Shown here piece by piece: positions 46,844 through 56,091 of a stretch of 64,000 bases of DNA. Within the stretch, counting starts at the first letter, position 1, and each line of letters begins with the position of its first letter. This DNA is from Rosistilla ulvae (lineage in GTDB: Bacteria > Planctomycetota > Planctomycetia > Pirellulales > Pirellulaceae). The DNA lies in contig NZ_CP036261.1 in NCBI RefSeq assembly GCF_007741475.1, positions 2,170,001-2,234,000 on the forward strand, written 5' to 3'. The notes under the pieces were generated by a model. The model worked only from the letters and a program-made list of their open reading frames with translations. It was not told the origin of the DNA and searched no databases. The position numbers and the translations under genes are program-made.

Positions 46844-47302
46844 ATGTTGTCTTCCTATAGAAGCGTGGCGATTTGCAACGTGCTTGGATTGCTTGTCGTG
46901 TTGTTGCAATCCGGCTGTTCTCCACAAGGGTTTGCCGGAACCACCGGTACCGTGCAGGGAAAGCTGACCAGGAAAGGCGTTCCTTTGAATGCTGGAACCA
47001 TTGTGACCTTTGTCTCATTTGAAGGTTTCGCAGCGTCGGGTGAGACCGATTCCGACGGGGCATTTCAGCTGATGTTTCGCGGTGCAGAAAATATTCCGGT
47101 GTCTCATTATCGGATTCAATTGGCCCCTGCGCGAATCAATCAAAGCGGGCACTTTGAAATGGATGCTGATTTGCGGAAGGCGCTAAAGGAAGAGTCTCGT
47201 GCGTGTCCATTCCCTGAAAAATACGGTGCCAGCGCTACCAGCGATCTCGAATTTGCAGTTCGGGAGGGGGACAACCTGCCGCTGATTATTGACATCGAAT
47301 AG
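46844..47302 (+). CDS. Small carboxypeptidase-regulatory-like lipoprotein, copy 1
   Basis: 152 residues from ATG 46844. A lipoprotein signal ends in LLVVLLQSGC (lipobox, Cys about residue 24). The mature protein has SPQGFAGTTGTVQGKLTRKG and a GETDSDGAFQLMF strand pair, the prealbumin/carboxypeptidase-regulatory beta fold common in partner proteins of DUF1559 genes. The C-terminus has FPEKYGASATSDLEFAVREG. Probably anchored in a membrane facing the cell exterior or periplasm. It follows DUF1559 copy 1 by 55 nt. Confidence 0.8.
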   Translation: MLSSYRSVAICNVLGLLVVLLQSGCSPQGFAGTTGTVQGKLTRKGVPLNAGTIVTFVSFEGFAASGETDSDGAFQLMFRGAENIPVSHYRIQLAPARINQSGHFEMDADLRKALKEESRACPFPEKYGASATSDLEFAVREGDNLPLIIDIE

Positions 47303-47470
47303 TGGCAGTTCGCCGAATTGCGTCAATGTGCATCAAATTTCCCAAAGAATGCATTTTGTGTGAAAGAAACACTCCATCGCAGGCAAATGGTTGCGTGGTG
47401 GCAACATTGGGTTCACGCCACAGGTTGTCACATACAACGTTTCCATTCATTTTCTGCAGGAATCATACTT

Positions 47471-48448
47471 ATGCGCACGGGAAATCGTTCCGGCTTCACT
47501 CTGGTTGAGCTTTTAGTCGTCATCGCGATCATTGGGATTTTGGTTGGACTGCTTCTACCAGCAGTTCAGGCGGCACGCGAGGCAGCCCGTCGAATGCAAT
47601 GCAGCAACAACCTGAAACAAATGGGGCTGGCATTACAGAACTACCACGACACCTATCACAAATTTCCTTATGGAGATGAAGGTGTCTGTGGAGGTGGATG
47701 GGGAAGCAACTGGAGATTGCGCCTGATGCCATTCTGTGAGCAGAACGCAATCTATGATCGATGGACCTTTGGTCCTGGACACGGCTGGACAGGTACGACA
47801 AGCGGCAATGCGAATCGCGATCAGATCGATGGCTTTTCTGTCGATTTCGGTAAATGCCCTTCATCGCCAATGGACGAATTTCGGGCTGATAGCGGCGATG
47901 AGTTGTTTCTATTTAGCTACTACGGTATTTCAGGGGCCGAGAGCAGTCCTGATGGAAATTATGTCGCGAGTGTTCGTGCCAATGCAACGGGGACAAACCC
48001 CAATGGCCTTTATAGCTCTGGCGGCATGTTACCTATCAATGAGCTTGTCGGGATGAATCATTGCACCGACGGTACATCCAATACCATTATCGTTGGGGAA
48101 ATATCCAACTACATTTTCAATGCGAATCGCACAAGCAAAGAAGACCTTCGCCCGGGATTGCATTGGGGCTGGCAAATGGGGGCGGTGGATACATTGAAGG
48201 GGGCTGCATTTGTAAAAGTCAATGCGGCGACGATTACGGTCCGCTACGCCCCCAACTCTGATTTGTTGGGTTCGAGTGGGGTGACAGCTGAAGGGGGTGG
48301 GCGTCGAAACACGCCGTTAGCTTCGGCTCACCCTGGTGGCGTGCAGGTTGCGAGAGTGGATGGAAGCGTGCAGTTCCTGTCTGAAACGATCGACCTTAAT
48401 ACGCTGACGTTCTTGAGCGTTCGCGACGACGGGCAGGTCGTGAAATAA
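47471..48448 (+). CDS. DUF1559 prepilin-like surface protein, copy 2
   Basis: 325 residues from ATG 47471. The leader is TGNRSG before [20 protein letters not shown], a near-perfect type IV prepilin motif with Glu at position 5, then [20 protein letters not shown]. The body parallels copy 1 ([69 protein letters not shown]), so the two arose by tandem duplication. It probably builds a surface fibre or pseudopilus. Confidence 0.9.
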   Translation: MRTGNRSGFTLVELLVVIAIIGILVGLLLPAVQAAREAARRMQCSNNLKQMGLALQNYHDTYHKFPYGDEGVCGGGWGSNWRLRLMPFCEQNAIYDRWTFGPGHGWTGTTSGNANRDQIDGFSVDFGKCPSSPMDEFRADSGDELFLFSYYGISGAESSPDGNYVASVRANATGTNPNGLYSSGGMLPINELVGMNHCTDGTSNTIIVGEISNYIFNANRTSKEDLRPGLHWGWQMGAVDTLKGAAFVKVNAATITVRYAPNSDLLGSSGVTAEGGGRRNTPLASAHPGGVQVARVDGSVQFLSETIDLNTLTFLSVRDDGQVVK

Positions 48449-48545
48449 CTGTGTTCTGCGAGTCCTGCCGGTCTTTGTATCGGCAAGAACCACTGCCCTT
48501 TCAAACCCTTTCCGAATGCTGAATGCATGGGAGTTTTTCTATCAG

Positions 48546-49004
48546 ATGGATGCGATAACTGTACGTCCTGTCCCGCCTGTTGTCCTGATCGTGTTGGTGG
48601 CTTTGTCACTGTCGGGCTGTTCACCACAAGGTTTCACAGGACCAACCGGCACCGTCGCCGGAAGCCTGACCAGCAAAGGTAAGCCCTTGGATTCGGGAAC
48701 GACCATCACGTTGATCTCCGCGGAAGGGTTTGCCGCCTCGGGAACGACAGATGCCGAGGGGCACTTCAATTTGATGTTTCGTGGATCCAATGAAATCCCT
48801 GTTTCCCATTACCGAATCCAGGTGACCGCAGGGCAAGCGGCCGAGGCCAGCAGCAACGAGCCCGACCCGACCGCGTATGCCACACTGGACATCAAAGACT
48901 CAAAGTTGCCGTTCCCAGAAAAGTATGGCTCCAGCTCGACCAGCGAACTCGAATTTGATGTGCGAGAGGGGGACAACGATCCGCTGGTCATTGACTTGAA
49001 ATAA
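48546..49004 (+). CDS. Small carboxypeptidase-regulatory-like lipoprotein, copy 2
   Basis: 152 residues from ATG 48546, the same length as copy 1. The lipobox VLVALSLSGC precedes SPQGFTGPTGTVAGSLTSKG, and the rest tracks copy 1 (SAEGFAASGTTDAEGHFNLM, FPEKYGSSSTSELEFDVREG). It completes the second DUF1559-lipoprotein cassette. The first nine residues of the signal region differ from copy 1, so the genes have diverged under shared constraint. Confidence 0.82.
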   Translation: MDAITVRPVPPVVLIVLVALSLSGCSPQGFTGPTGTVAGSLTSKGKPLDSGTTITLISAEGFAASGTTDAEGHFNLMFRGSNEIPVSHYRIQVTAGQAAEASSNEPDPTAYATLDIKDSKLPFPEKYGSSSTSELEFDVREGDNDPLVIDLK

Positions 49005-49240
49005 GTGGTCTAGTCCACGTTCCTCCGTTCTCTCAGCGACCAAGGTCGCCCACTCCTTTCGGCTGGATTCCAACGCCCAGCTCTGTCCGGCTGTTCGTGC
49101 GCAAGCTCTCACGTTCCGCTGCAACTGAATATCACACGCGCTCACCAGATGGTTGGCGCAACGGAAAAACCGCTTTGTAAACACTGCGATTTCCCATGCA
49201 ACCACCGAAGAACTTTCATTCGACTGCCGAGACCCTCACC

Positions 49241-51994
49241 ATGCTTTCCCGAATCTTTTTCTTTTCTCCGCGCGATCGCGGCGGAGCATTCGATCAACCC
49301 ATCTCACGCATTATTGCACGTCTGAGCAGGTGCGCTATCGCGCTATTTGCCTTGGGGATCTGCAGTGGCCAAGAAGCCGTTTCCGATCACCCCGAATCGG
49401 TTGTGATCACAACTGCCAACCGTGTTGCAGCGCCGGTGCAGCACGCGATCAAGGAGTTGGAGGACGCTTTGGTACAGAGTGGGAGAACCATCCGAGAAGG
49501 CGAGCTTCAAGAGGCGTCATGGGACGTGAATTTTGTGATCGGTAGCCCGGGTGAACACCAGGCTTTAGACCGGATGCTCGACCAATACCAGCTGTCGGTC
49601 GCGGACGAAGCGGAGTCGCTGTTGATCGCCAAACGGGGCCATGATTCGGGGTGCGATGTCCTGCTGGTCGGAAGAGATGTGCGTGGCACGGCTTATGCCG
49701 TTTTGGAAGTCGCGCAGACGATTGCTTCGGGAGAGGACGATAAGCCGTTGAGTCAGCTGATCGTCGAGCAACGCGAGTCGCCCCACCTGGCCGTTCGTAG
49801 CGTAACGCAGCAGATGTTTAATCGCGAGCTGGAAAGCGCTTGGTACGAAAGTGAAGCGTTTTGGCATTGGTACTTTGGGATGATGGCGAAGTGCCGATTG
49901 AACAATTTTTCCATGACGTTTGGGCACAATACAAACTACATGATCCCGCCCTATGCATGGATGGTTAAGACGCCGGAGTATGCCGATGTCGGGGTCCAAG
50001 GGATGACGGATCAAGATCGCAACGCGCATCTGCATCGCTTTCGAAGGATTACAGAAATCGCCGATGAACATGGCGTGGATTTCACGCTTGGGCTTTGGAC
50101 CCAGTTACCTGTGGTTGCAGTTCGCGAGGGACTGGATTTTGGCAAGTCCCCTGTGATCAACCTTCCGGAAGGGGGCGATCGCTCCAAGTACTGCGCGGTG
50201 GGATTGGCGGAACTGTTGAAGGTTTGTCCCAAGATCTCAGGCGTACAGTTGAGGATGAATTTGGAGAGTGGCATTCCGCATGACCAGCAAGAGACCTACT
50301 ACAAAACGCTGTTCGATGGAATCGCGTCGTGTGGACGTCCGGTGAAGCTTGATTTGCGATACAAGAGCCTCAGCCAGCACACAATCGATTTGGCCAGACA
50401 AGCAGGGTTGGATGTCAACGTGTCAACGAAGCACTGGTGTGAACACATGGGCTTGCCCTATCACCCGACTTGGGAGGATCGCGCATACGCCGCCAGTCGC
50501 TATGGATTTGGAAGCATGTTGCATCACAACCGCAACTACAGCGTCACGTATCGGTTGTGGAATGTCGGCACGTCTCGCCTGCTGCTTTGGGGAGATCCCG
50601 ATTTTGCTGCGAGATTTGCCGAAAGTTGTACTTTGGGTGGAGGACGCGGGTTTGAGGTCTTTGCGCCACTGTCCTACCAGGGCTATGGGGATGCACCCGG
50701 TAAATGGCGCGTGTTGGCCGACACATCGTTGGAGCATTATCGCTGGGAACAGGAGAGATACTGGCCGTTTTATCTCGCCTTCGGTCGCTGGGGCTACAAC
50801 CCCGATACTTCGCTGAAAGTCTGGGAACGAGAGTTCAGAAATCGTTATGAGCAAAGCACAGCAGAGTCAATTGGATCCGCTTTACGCTCGGCAAGCCGGA
50901 TCCTGCCATTGATAACCACAACCACCCAGTTCAGCGCCGGCGGCTTTCGATTCTGGCCTGAGATGATGACCTGCATGCATCTGGATGCTTACCGCCGAAT
51001 TCAACCAAGTGATTATTCTCAATTCTATGCAATCGCTCCTTTTCAATCGGGAAATCATTGGCGTGGCGAAGGCTGGGCATCGAAACACTCCAGCTACGTT
51101 GAAGATGCGATCAACAACAACCTCAATTCCAAGTGGACACCGATTCAAGTCAGCCAGTATCTACGCCAATTAGCTGATGCGACGGATGAAAAACTCGACG
51201 CAGTGGAAGATGCGTCCACCGTCCGCGATTCCGCCAATCCAGACGATAACGAGTTGCGATCAACAGTGATCGACTTGAGAGTTCTGGCTTTACTGGCACG
51301 CTACCATGCTGACAAGAAACTGGCGGCGACCCATCTGGAGTTTTTCCGACAGACCAAGGACCCGACACGTCTGAAGCTCGTACGGCGTCATATTCTTGAA
51401 ACCCAGCGGCATTGGCAACAGATCGTTGCACTAACCGATGGGCAATATTATGACGATCTTGTGCTGGGATTCTCCAAGGAGCATCATTCCGACTTCTTGT
51501 CGCGCCTTCATGAACACGTTGGGCACTGGAAGGATCGTTTGGACGATGTTCAGGCCGATGTCGATTATGTAACAAAATTGCTCGCCGACAATAAAATTGT
51601 CGATGAAGAATTGACCTCGCAGGAAGGCGAGGCGATGCAGCGCTACGTGGGCGAAGTGCCAAGTACCACACCGATTCGCTTTTCCCATCAACGTCTTGAG
51701 TCGATCCGAGCGGGCCAAGCAATCACGATCAACGCGAGCGTTTCCTGTGACAAACCACTGAAACAGGTGTCGGTCTACTTCCGACCACTCAATCAGACCA
51801 TGAGCTGGAAACGCATTGAGATGGAACGACAGGGAGATAGCGGGACCTACCAAGCCGTTATACCTGCCGAAGCGATCAATCCCAGTTACGACTTTCAATA
51901 CTATCTAGAAGCCAAGCACGAAACCGGCGGCAGCTTCTGGCCAAAGTGGAATTTGGAGACGCCGTATGTTGTCGTTCCTGTAACTGAACGTTAG
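49241..51994 (+). CDS. Large secreted protein, probable glycoside hydrolase (GH20/GH67-like N-domain)
   Basis: 917 residues from ATG 49241 (an ATG at 49196 is the alternative). A signal segment (LSRCAIALFALGICSGQEA) is followed by a zincin-like domain like the N-domain of GH20/GH67 enzymes (SWDVNFVIGSPGEHQALDRM, VGRDVRGTAYAVLEVAQTIA). A TIM-barrel-like centre has NNFSMTFGHNTNYMIPPYAW, GVDFTLGLWTQLPVV and SGVQLRMNLESGIP. Helical and beta-sandwich domains follow. No exact family match or catalytic pair could be assigned, but the plan fits alpha-glucuronidase-like enzymes. Next to a GH172-type protein it probably degrades an algal or plant glycan. Confidence 0.6.
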   Translation: MLSRIFFFSPRDRGGAFDQPISRIIARLSRCAIALFALGICSGQEAVSDHPESVVITTANRVAAPVQHAIKELEDALVQSGRTIREGELQEASWDVNFVIGSPGEHQALDRMLDQYQLSVADEAESLLIAKRGHDSGCDVLLVGRDVRGTAYAVLEVAQTIASGEDDKPLSQLIVEQRESPHLAVRSVTQQMFNRELESAWYESEAFWHWYFGMMAKCRLNNFSMTFGHNTNYMIPPYAWMVKTPEYADVGVQGMTDQDRNAHLHRFRRITEIADEHGVDFTLGLWTQLPVVAVREGLDFGKSPVINLPEGGDRSKYCAVGLAELLKVCPKISGVQLRMNLESGIPHDQQETYYKTLFDGIASCGRPVKLDLRYKSLSQHTIDLARQAGLDVNVSTKHWCEHMGLPYHPTWEDRAYAASRYGFGSMLHHNRNYSVTYRLWNVGTSRLLLWGDPDFAARFAESCTLGGGRGFEVFAPLSYQGYGDAPGKWRVLADTSLEHYRWEQERYWPFYLAFGRWGYNPDTSLKVWEREFRNRYEQSTAESIGSALRSASRILPLITTTTQFSAGGFRFWPEMMTCMHLDAYRRIQPSDYSQFYAIAPFQSGNHWRGEGWASKHSSYVEDAINNNLNSKWTPIQVSQYLRQLADATDEKLDAVEDASTVRDSANPDDNELRSTVIDLRVLALLARYHADKKLAATHLEFFRQTKDPTRLKLVRRHILETQRHWQQIVALTDGQYYDDLVLGFSKEHHSDFLSRLHEHVGHWKDRLDDVQADVDYVTKLLADNKIVDEELTSQEGEAMQRYVGEVPSTTPIRFSHQRLESIRAGQAITINASVSCDKPLKQVSVYFRPLNQTMSWKRIEMERQGDSGTYQAVIPAEAINPSYDFQYYLEAKHETGGSFWPKWNLETPYVVVPVTER

Positions 51995-52048
51995 TCGCTA
52001 GGTCGACGCTGCCCTTTGATAACTCCTAAAAGTCTTGATGAACATCTG

Positions 52049-53641
52049 ATGATACTACCAAAATGCAATTTAGGCTGGTTGAACGTCCGTGGATTACAGT
52101 GGCGGATTGTAATGTCTGCCGCATTCCTGCTCGGGGGCTCGGCAACCGCGTCGGCGATCGGCGACAACCCGTTCCAGCTTCAACTGCCCGACAATCCGGT
52201 TGCCGATCGAGTTGCCGTGAAACGTTGGATTGCGCCGCATCAAACCGATACCCGGGCGGTCTTGGAAGGCCCCGGCTGCATCAAGCACATCTGGATCACG
52301 CTCAAGCATCCGGCAAAGAGCGTCATGGCGAACCGCAAATTGGTGATTCGCATATTTTTTGACGATGCCGAAACACCTCATGTCGAAGCCCCCGTTGGCG
52401 ACTTCTTTGGCGTGATGCATGGTGAAGACGCTTACGATATCAACACGCCCTTCATCAGCGTAAAGCAGTATTCTGGCTACAATTGTTACTTCGATATGCC
52501 GTTTTCGAAGAACGCTCGAATCGAGCTCGAAACGGGAGAAGAAGCAAACAACTGCTTTATCCAGGTCGATTGGCATCGCTACCCAGGCCAGGAAATGAAA
52601 GAGCAACGCCGATTTTGTGCGCGATGGCGAAAAGAGAACCCAACCAAACGCTATTCCAGCGACTATTTGATGCTCGATGCGTTAGGCGAAGGCCAATTGG
52701 TTGGCTTTTTCTATGGTTTGCGTTTGATCGACAATGTGGATCGTTGGAGTCATGCCGGCGCGGACAATATCTATATTGACGGCCAAGGCGAGTACCCGGC
52801 CTATATTCGAGGAATCGGCGGGGAAGACACCTTCGGGACAAGCTACGGCGGTGCGCACCATCCTCCCGAGACACACCTGGATGCCGGCATTCCCTACTAC
52901 GAACACGAAGACATTGGGGAGGCCCGGCGTGTCCAGCGTTTGGTCGGTTATCGCTTCTTCACGCGAGACCAAATACCCTTCCGCGAATCGATACACATGC
53001 GATTTGCAACGATGAAAAACAATGTTTGTTCGATGGTCTACTGGTACCAAAAAGGGGAACCGAAGCAGTTTGTGAAGATGCCCGACTTCAAGACGCTGTT
53101 GCCCGACACGCCATTGGCCGGCGGCCAGATGGATGTGATCGAGCATCACAGTGGTGCCTGGCGACTGGGGAAGGTGCTGCCTAACAAGGACAACGTGGCG
53201 ATCGAGCAGGCGTTGCAAGTCGGTCTGCAGGATTCGCGTATATCGGAAGATTGGGAAGTTTACCGGGCGTTTCATGGTTTTGTGGATTTCAATTTATCCG
53301 AACGCCCCCACGAATACGGCGTCGGCGTTCACTATCAACCCGCGGCCCGACAGGCTCAAGCCATCTTTACCGTCGACAAACCAACCGAAGCGGTGCTCCG
53401 ACTCGCTTACGATGACCATGCGGTGTTGCACGTGAATCAAGAGCAGGCTGTTGACCTTGGCAACCATACAGCCTTTCGCTCACGAGAGGTTCCAATTCAG
53501 CTGCAGGCTGGGGACAACCTCATTCAGCTCACGCTGTCAAACACGACCGGCACCAACCACGGCGGCTGGGCTTATGCTTTCAAGTTGACGACCGAATCAG
53601 GTGACCAGCTGTTGCCTCTGGCCGACACCGGTACCAATTGA
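52049..53641 (+). CDS. DUF2961 protein (GH172-like), secreted
   Basis: 530 residues from ATG 52049 (TTG 52016 and ATG 52112 also possible), with a signal segment ending FLLGGSATASA. The DUF2961 core is visible in LEGPGCIKHIWITLKHPA, VEAPVGDFFG, YNCYFDMPFSKNARIELETG, FFYGLRL and IRGIGGEDTFGTSYGG. Members of the former DUF2961 were shown to be glycoside hydrolases of family GH172, acting on fructofuranosides and arabinofuranosides. The C-terminal 130 residues form an added beta domain (VLRLAYDDHAVLHVNQEQAV). It lies 54 nt after the large hydrolase-like gene, so the pair likely works on one glycan. The substrate is inferred only by family. Confidence 0.78.
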   Translation: MILPKCNLGWLNVRGLQWRIVMSAAFLLGGSATASAIGDNPFQLQLPDNPVADRVAVKRWIAPHQTDTRAVLEGPGCIKHIWITLKHPAKSVMANRKLVIRIFFDDAETPHVEAPVGDFFGVMHGEDAYDINTPFISVKQYSGYNCYFDMPFSKNARIELETGEEANNCFIQVDWHRYPGQEMKEQRRFCARWRKENPTKRYSSDYLMLDALGEGQLVGFFYGLRLIDNVDRWSHAGADNIYIDGQGEYPAYIRGIGGEDTFGTSYGGAHHPPETHLDAGIPYYEHEDIGEARRVQRLVGYRFFTRDQIPFRESIHMRFATMKNNVCSMVYWYQKGEPKQFVKMPDFKTLLPDTPLAGGQMDVIEHHSGAWRLGKVLPNKDNVAIEQALQVGLQDSRISEDWEVYRAFHGFVDFNLSERPHEYGVGVHYQPAARQAQAIFTVDKPTEAVLRLAYDDHAVLHVNQEQAVDLGNHTAFRSREVPIQLQAGDNLIQLTLSNTTGTNHGGWAYAFKLTTESGDQLLPLADTGTN

Positions 53642-53736
53642 ACCTGGATTTCTTACGCACTTGTGGTGTTAGGATGGGGGCTTTGATGGTGGCGAGGGGT
53701 GTCATGTTCTTTTGTAAAGAGCCAGCTTAACGCTTT

Positions 53737-54043
53737 CGGCGTGCTGGCCCAGCGGACGAACATCGGCGAATACAAGCGGAACGAACTGGCGGTCTTGCCT
53801 CAGTTGACCTTCAACCTCGGCGCTCGGGTGACGCGTTACGTCACGCTTCGCGCCGGATATTCGCTGTTCTATCTCAGCAACGTTGTCCGAGCTGGAGACC
53901 AGATCGATACCGATCTGAACCCCAACCTGTTCCCGCCCGAACAAATGCCGCTGGTCGACTCGGTCCTGCGTCCCGAATTCGAATTCCGCGAGACCGATTT
54001 CTGGGCTCACGGTGCCAATTTTGGTGCCGACATCCGGTTCTAA
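53737..54043 (+). pseudogene. Second copy of the BBP7 gene 3' end (right copy of 307-bp repeat)
   Basis: Encodes the final 101 residues of the BBP7 protein (GVLAQRTNIGEYKRNELAVL to FGADIRF) with one amino-acid change (Thr to Ser), but has no signal peptide or upstream barrel sequence. Upstream, 53642-53736 is unrelated to the BBP7 gene. As a gene it is a truncated remnant; as DNA it marks the right end of the inserted block, after which the ancestral order (BBP7 end, then murB) resumes. Confidence 0.88.
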
Positions 54044-54210
54044 AGTATTTGCCGCAGCAAAATGGGCTTCTCTCGGGCCTCTCGCCATAGCAAACGCTTG
54101 ACGAAGCGGTTGGTTTTGCCGGCGTCTCGGCTTGTCGAAACGGGGCTCGATGTGCGACATTAGGTCCTTTCACCATGGTGGTTTCTCTCGCGATTGGCAG
54201 AACTTAATCG

Positions 54211-55089
54211 ATGGCATTTCCTGAACACCTGCAGCATTTGATCTGCAATGATGAATCGTTGGCCCCTTACACCTGGCTGCGGATCGGTGGACCGGCCCGC
54301 TATTTCGCCGAGCCGACGTCGCGCGACGAATTAATCGATTTGGTCCGCGCCGCCCATGCCGCCGAAATCCCAATCCGCGTGCTCGGTGGCGGATCGAACC
54401 TGCTGGTTCGCGAATCGGGCTTCCCGGGACTCGTGTTGTCGCTGTCAGCCGCTTCGCTTGGGGAGATCCACGTCGATGGGACACAATTGACAGCCGGTGG
54501 TGGCGCTCGATTGTCGCATTTGGTCACGATGGCGGTTGGCAAAGGGCTGGCCGGAATCGGGCATCTGATCGGGATTCCCGGAACCGTTGGCGGAGCGTTG
54601 CAAGGCAATGCGAGCGCTGGCGGCAGCGATATCGCCCAGGCGATCGAATCGGTGGAACTGCTGTCGTTTGCGGGAGAGGTGAGCCACCGGACCCGCGACG
54701 ATCTGCAATTTTCCTATCGTCACAGCGATCTGGGCGACACGATCGTGCTCTCGGCTTGCTTTCAATTGGAAGCGGGCGACCCGATCGAATTGACTAAGCG
54801 GATGCAGAAATTGTGGATCGTGCGACGCAGCGAACGTCCTCGGGATGAACCGCGCGTGATCACTCCGTTTATCGATCCCGACGGCGCGACCGCTTCGGAT
54901 TTGATCGAACAAGCCGGATTGAAGGGGATGCGTCAGGGAGCGGTTAGCTTGGATCCGCTGAGACCAAAATATCTGGTCGCTGGCGAAGGTGCTAGCAGCG
55001 ACGATGTGCTAGCGTTGATCGACAATGTTCGCGACAAGGTCTCCTTGCAGACCGGGATCGACTTGCAAATGAATCTGAAAATCTGGTAG
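54211..55089 (+). CDS. murB: UDP-N-acetylenolpyruvoylglucosamine reductase-like (MurB) with altered active site
   Basis: 292 residues. The FAD-binding part is standard: TWLRIGGPARYFAEP, IRVLGGGSNLLVRESGF, LIGIPGTVGGALQGNASAGG and FSYRHSDLGDTIV (active-site Arg kept). The C-terminal catalytic part is unusual: where MurB has SAG-S/C-x-FKNP with the proton-donating Ser or Cys, this protein reads RVITPFIDPDGATASD before LIEQAGLKG, and the usual ANFIVN and final Glu region also differ. MurB reduces enolpyruvyl-UDP-GlcNAc to UDP-MurNAc in peptidoglycan synthesis. Reduced or changed activity should be considered. It is 40 nt before an FtsQ-like gene. Confidence 0.85.
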   Translation: MAFPEHLQHLICNDESLAPYTWLRIGGPARYFAEPTSRDELIDLVRAAHAAEIPIRVLGGGSNLLVRESGFPGLVLSLSAASLGEIHVDGTQLTAGGGARLSHLVTMAVGKGLAGIGHLIGIPGTVGGALQGNASAGGSDIAQAIESVELLSFAGEVSHRTRDDLQFSYRHSDLGDTIVLSACFQLEAGDPIELTKRMQKLWIVRRSERPRDEPRVITPFIDPDGATASDLIEQAGLKGMRQGAVSLDPLRPKYLVAGEGASSDDVLALIDNVRDKVSLQTGIDLQMNLKIW

Positions 55090-55129
55090 CGTTGCTTCGC
55101 ACCGATCACAGTATGTACGGAATTGGCCG

Positions 55130-56023
55130 ATGGGCGGAAAGAAGCACAAAGAAGCGAAGCCGGCATCGAGTCGATCGACGTTGGGTAGCGCCCTCGGGGG
55201 CATGATCAAAGCCCCCGCCGCGCTCGCTTTTCTCTGGCCAGTGCTGTTGGTGGCCGGTGGCTATTTGGCGTGGCATCGCTGGGGGGCCGACCAGATCAAC
55301 CGTCGCTACAACGCCCTGAACATCGAACAGGTGCAGATTTCTCCCCCTCCAGAGTACATCCGATCCAATGTGATCGAATCGGTTTTTCGGGCGACCGATC
55401 TGACGAAGGTCTCCTTGATGGACCTGCAAGCGACCGCGCAAATCGCCAACGCGTTTGCTACCAGTCCCTGGATCGAAAGCGTTCGCCGCGTTCAAAAAAC
55501 CTCTACCGGCAATGTCGACGTTCACGTCGCTTATCGCCGCCCGGTGGCGATGGTGAAGGTTGTCAGTCGGCATCCGGAAGTCGATGGGATGTCGTTTTTT
55601 CCCGTCGACGGGCAGAGCGTGCTGTTGCCGACGGATGATTTTTCGCGAGCCGACACGCTGAATTACATCCATATCGTCGTGGAACGGGACACCTATCCGA
55701 TCAGCGGTGTCGGGTCGAAGTTTGGCGATACAAAGGTAACCGACGCCGCTCTGCTGGCGATGTTGCTGTGCCCGTATCGCGAAACGCTTGGAATCGAAGC
55801 GATCACGATTACGCAGCGGTCGCCGCACGATGAACGTCCGCAGCTGTTGAACTTGGTCCTGAAGAACGGGAAACAAATCGTCTGGGGGAGCGCTCCTGGA
55901 AAAGAACTCAACAACGAACCGCACGCATCGGTTAAACTGCAAGCCTTGTTGAAAGACTCCAACACAGGTTTGCGGGATCTGCACGTTGCTCAACCGCTGG
56001 CTGCCGACCCGGCCAGACGCTAG
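55130..56023 (+). CDS. FtsQ/POTRA-like single-pass membrane protein
   Basis: 297 residues: a basic cytoplasmic start (GGKKHKEAKPASSRSTLG), one membrane helix (ALAFLWPVLLVAGGYLAW, about 30-48) and an outer region with a POTRA-like beta-alpha-beta pattern. In it VEQ-type strands (IEQVQISPPPEYI), a helix (DLTKVSLMDLQATAQIANAF), SPWIESVRRVQKTSTGNVDV and HVAYRRPVAMVKV fit FtsQ's POTRA domain and the strand that follows. FtsQ joins the division machinery in most bacteria and usually lies after murB, murC or ddl. Planctomycetes mostly lack FtsZ, so its job here is unclear. The overall match is weak. Confidence 0.55.
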   Translation: MGGKKHKEAKPASSRSTLGSALGGMIKAPAALAFLWPVLLVAGGYLAWHRWGADQINRRYNALNIEQVQISPPPEYIRSNVIESVFRATDLTKVSLMDLQATAQIANAFATSPWIESVRRVQKTSTGNVDVHVAYRRPVAMVKVVSRHPEVDGMSFFPVDGQSVLLPTDDFSRADTLNYIHIVVERDTYPISGVGSKFGDTKVTDAALLAMLLCPYRETLGIEAITITQRSPHDERPQLLNLVLKNGKQIVWGSAPGKELNNEPHASVKLQALLKDSNTGLRDLHVAQPLAADPARR

Positions 56024-56091
56024 GCTGCGATTGCTTCGACGGCAATGGTTGCGGTTGGGGATGCTCAAAATGCCAGGCGGGAGAACAAAAG

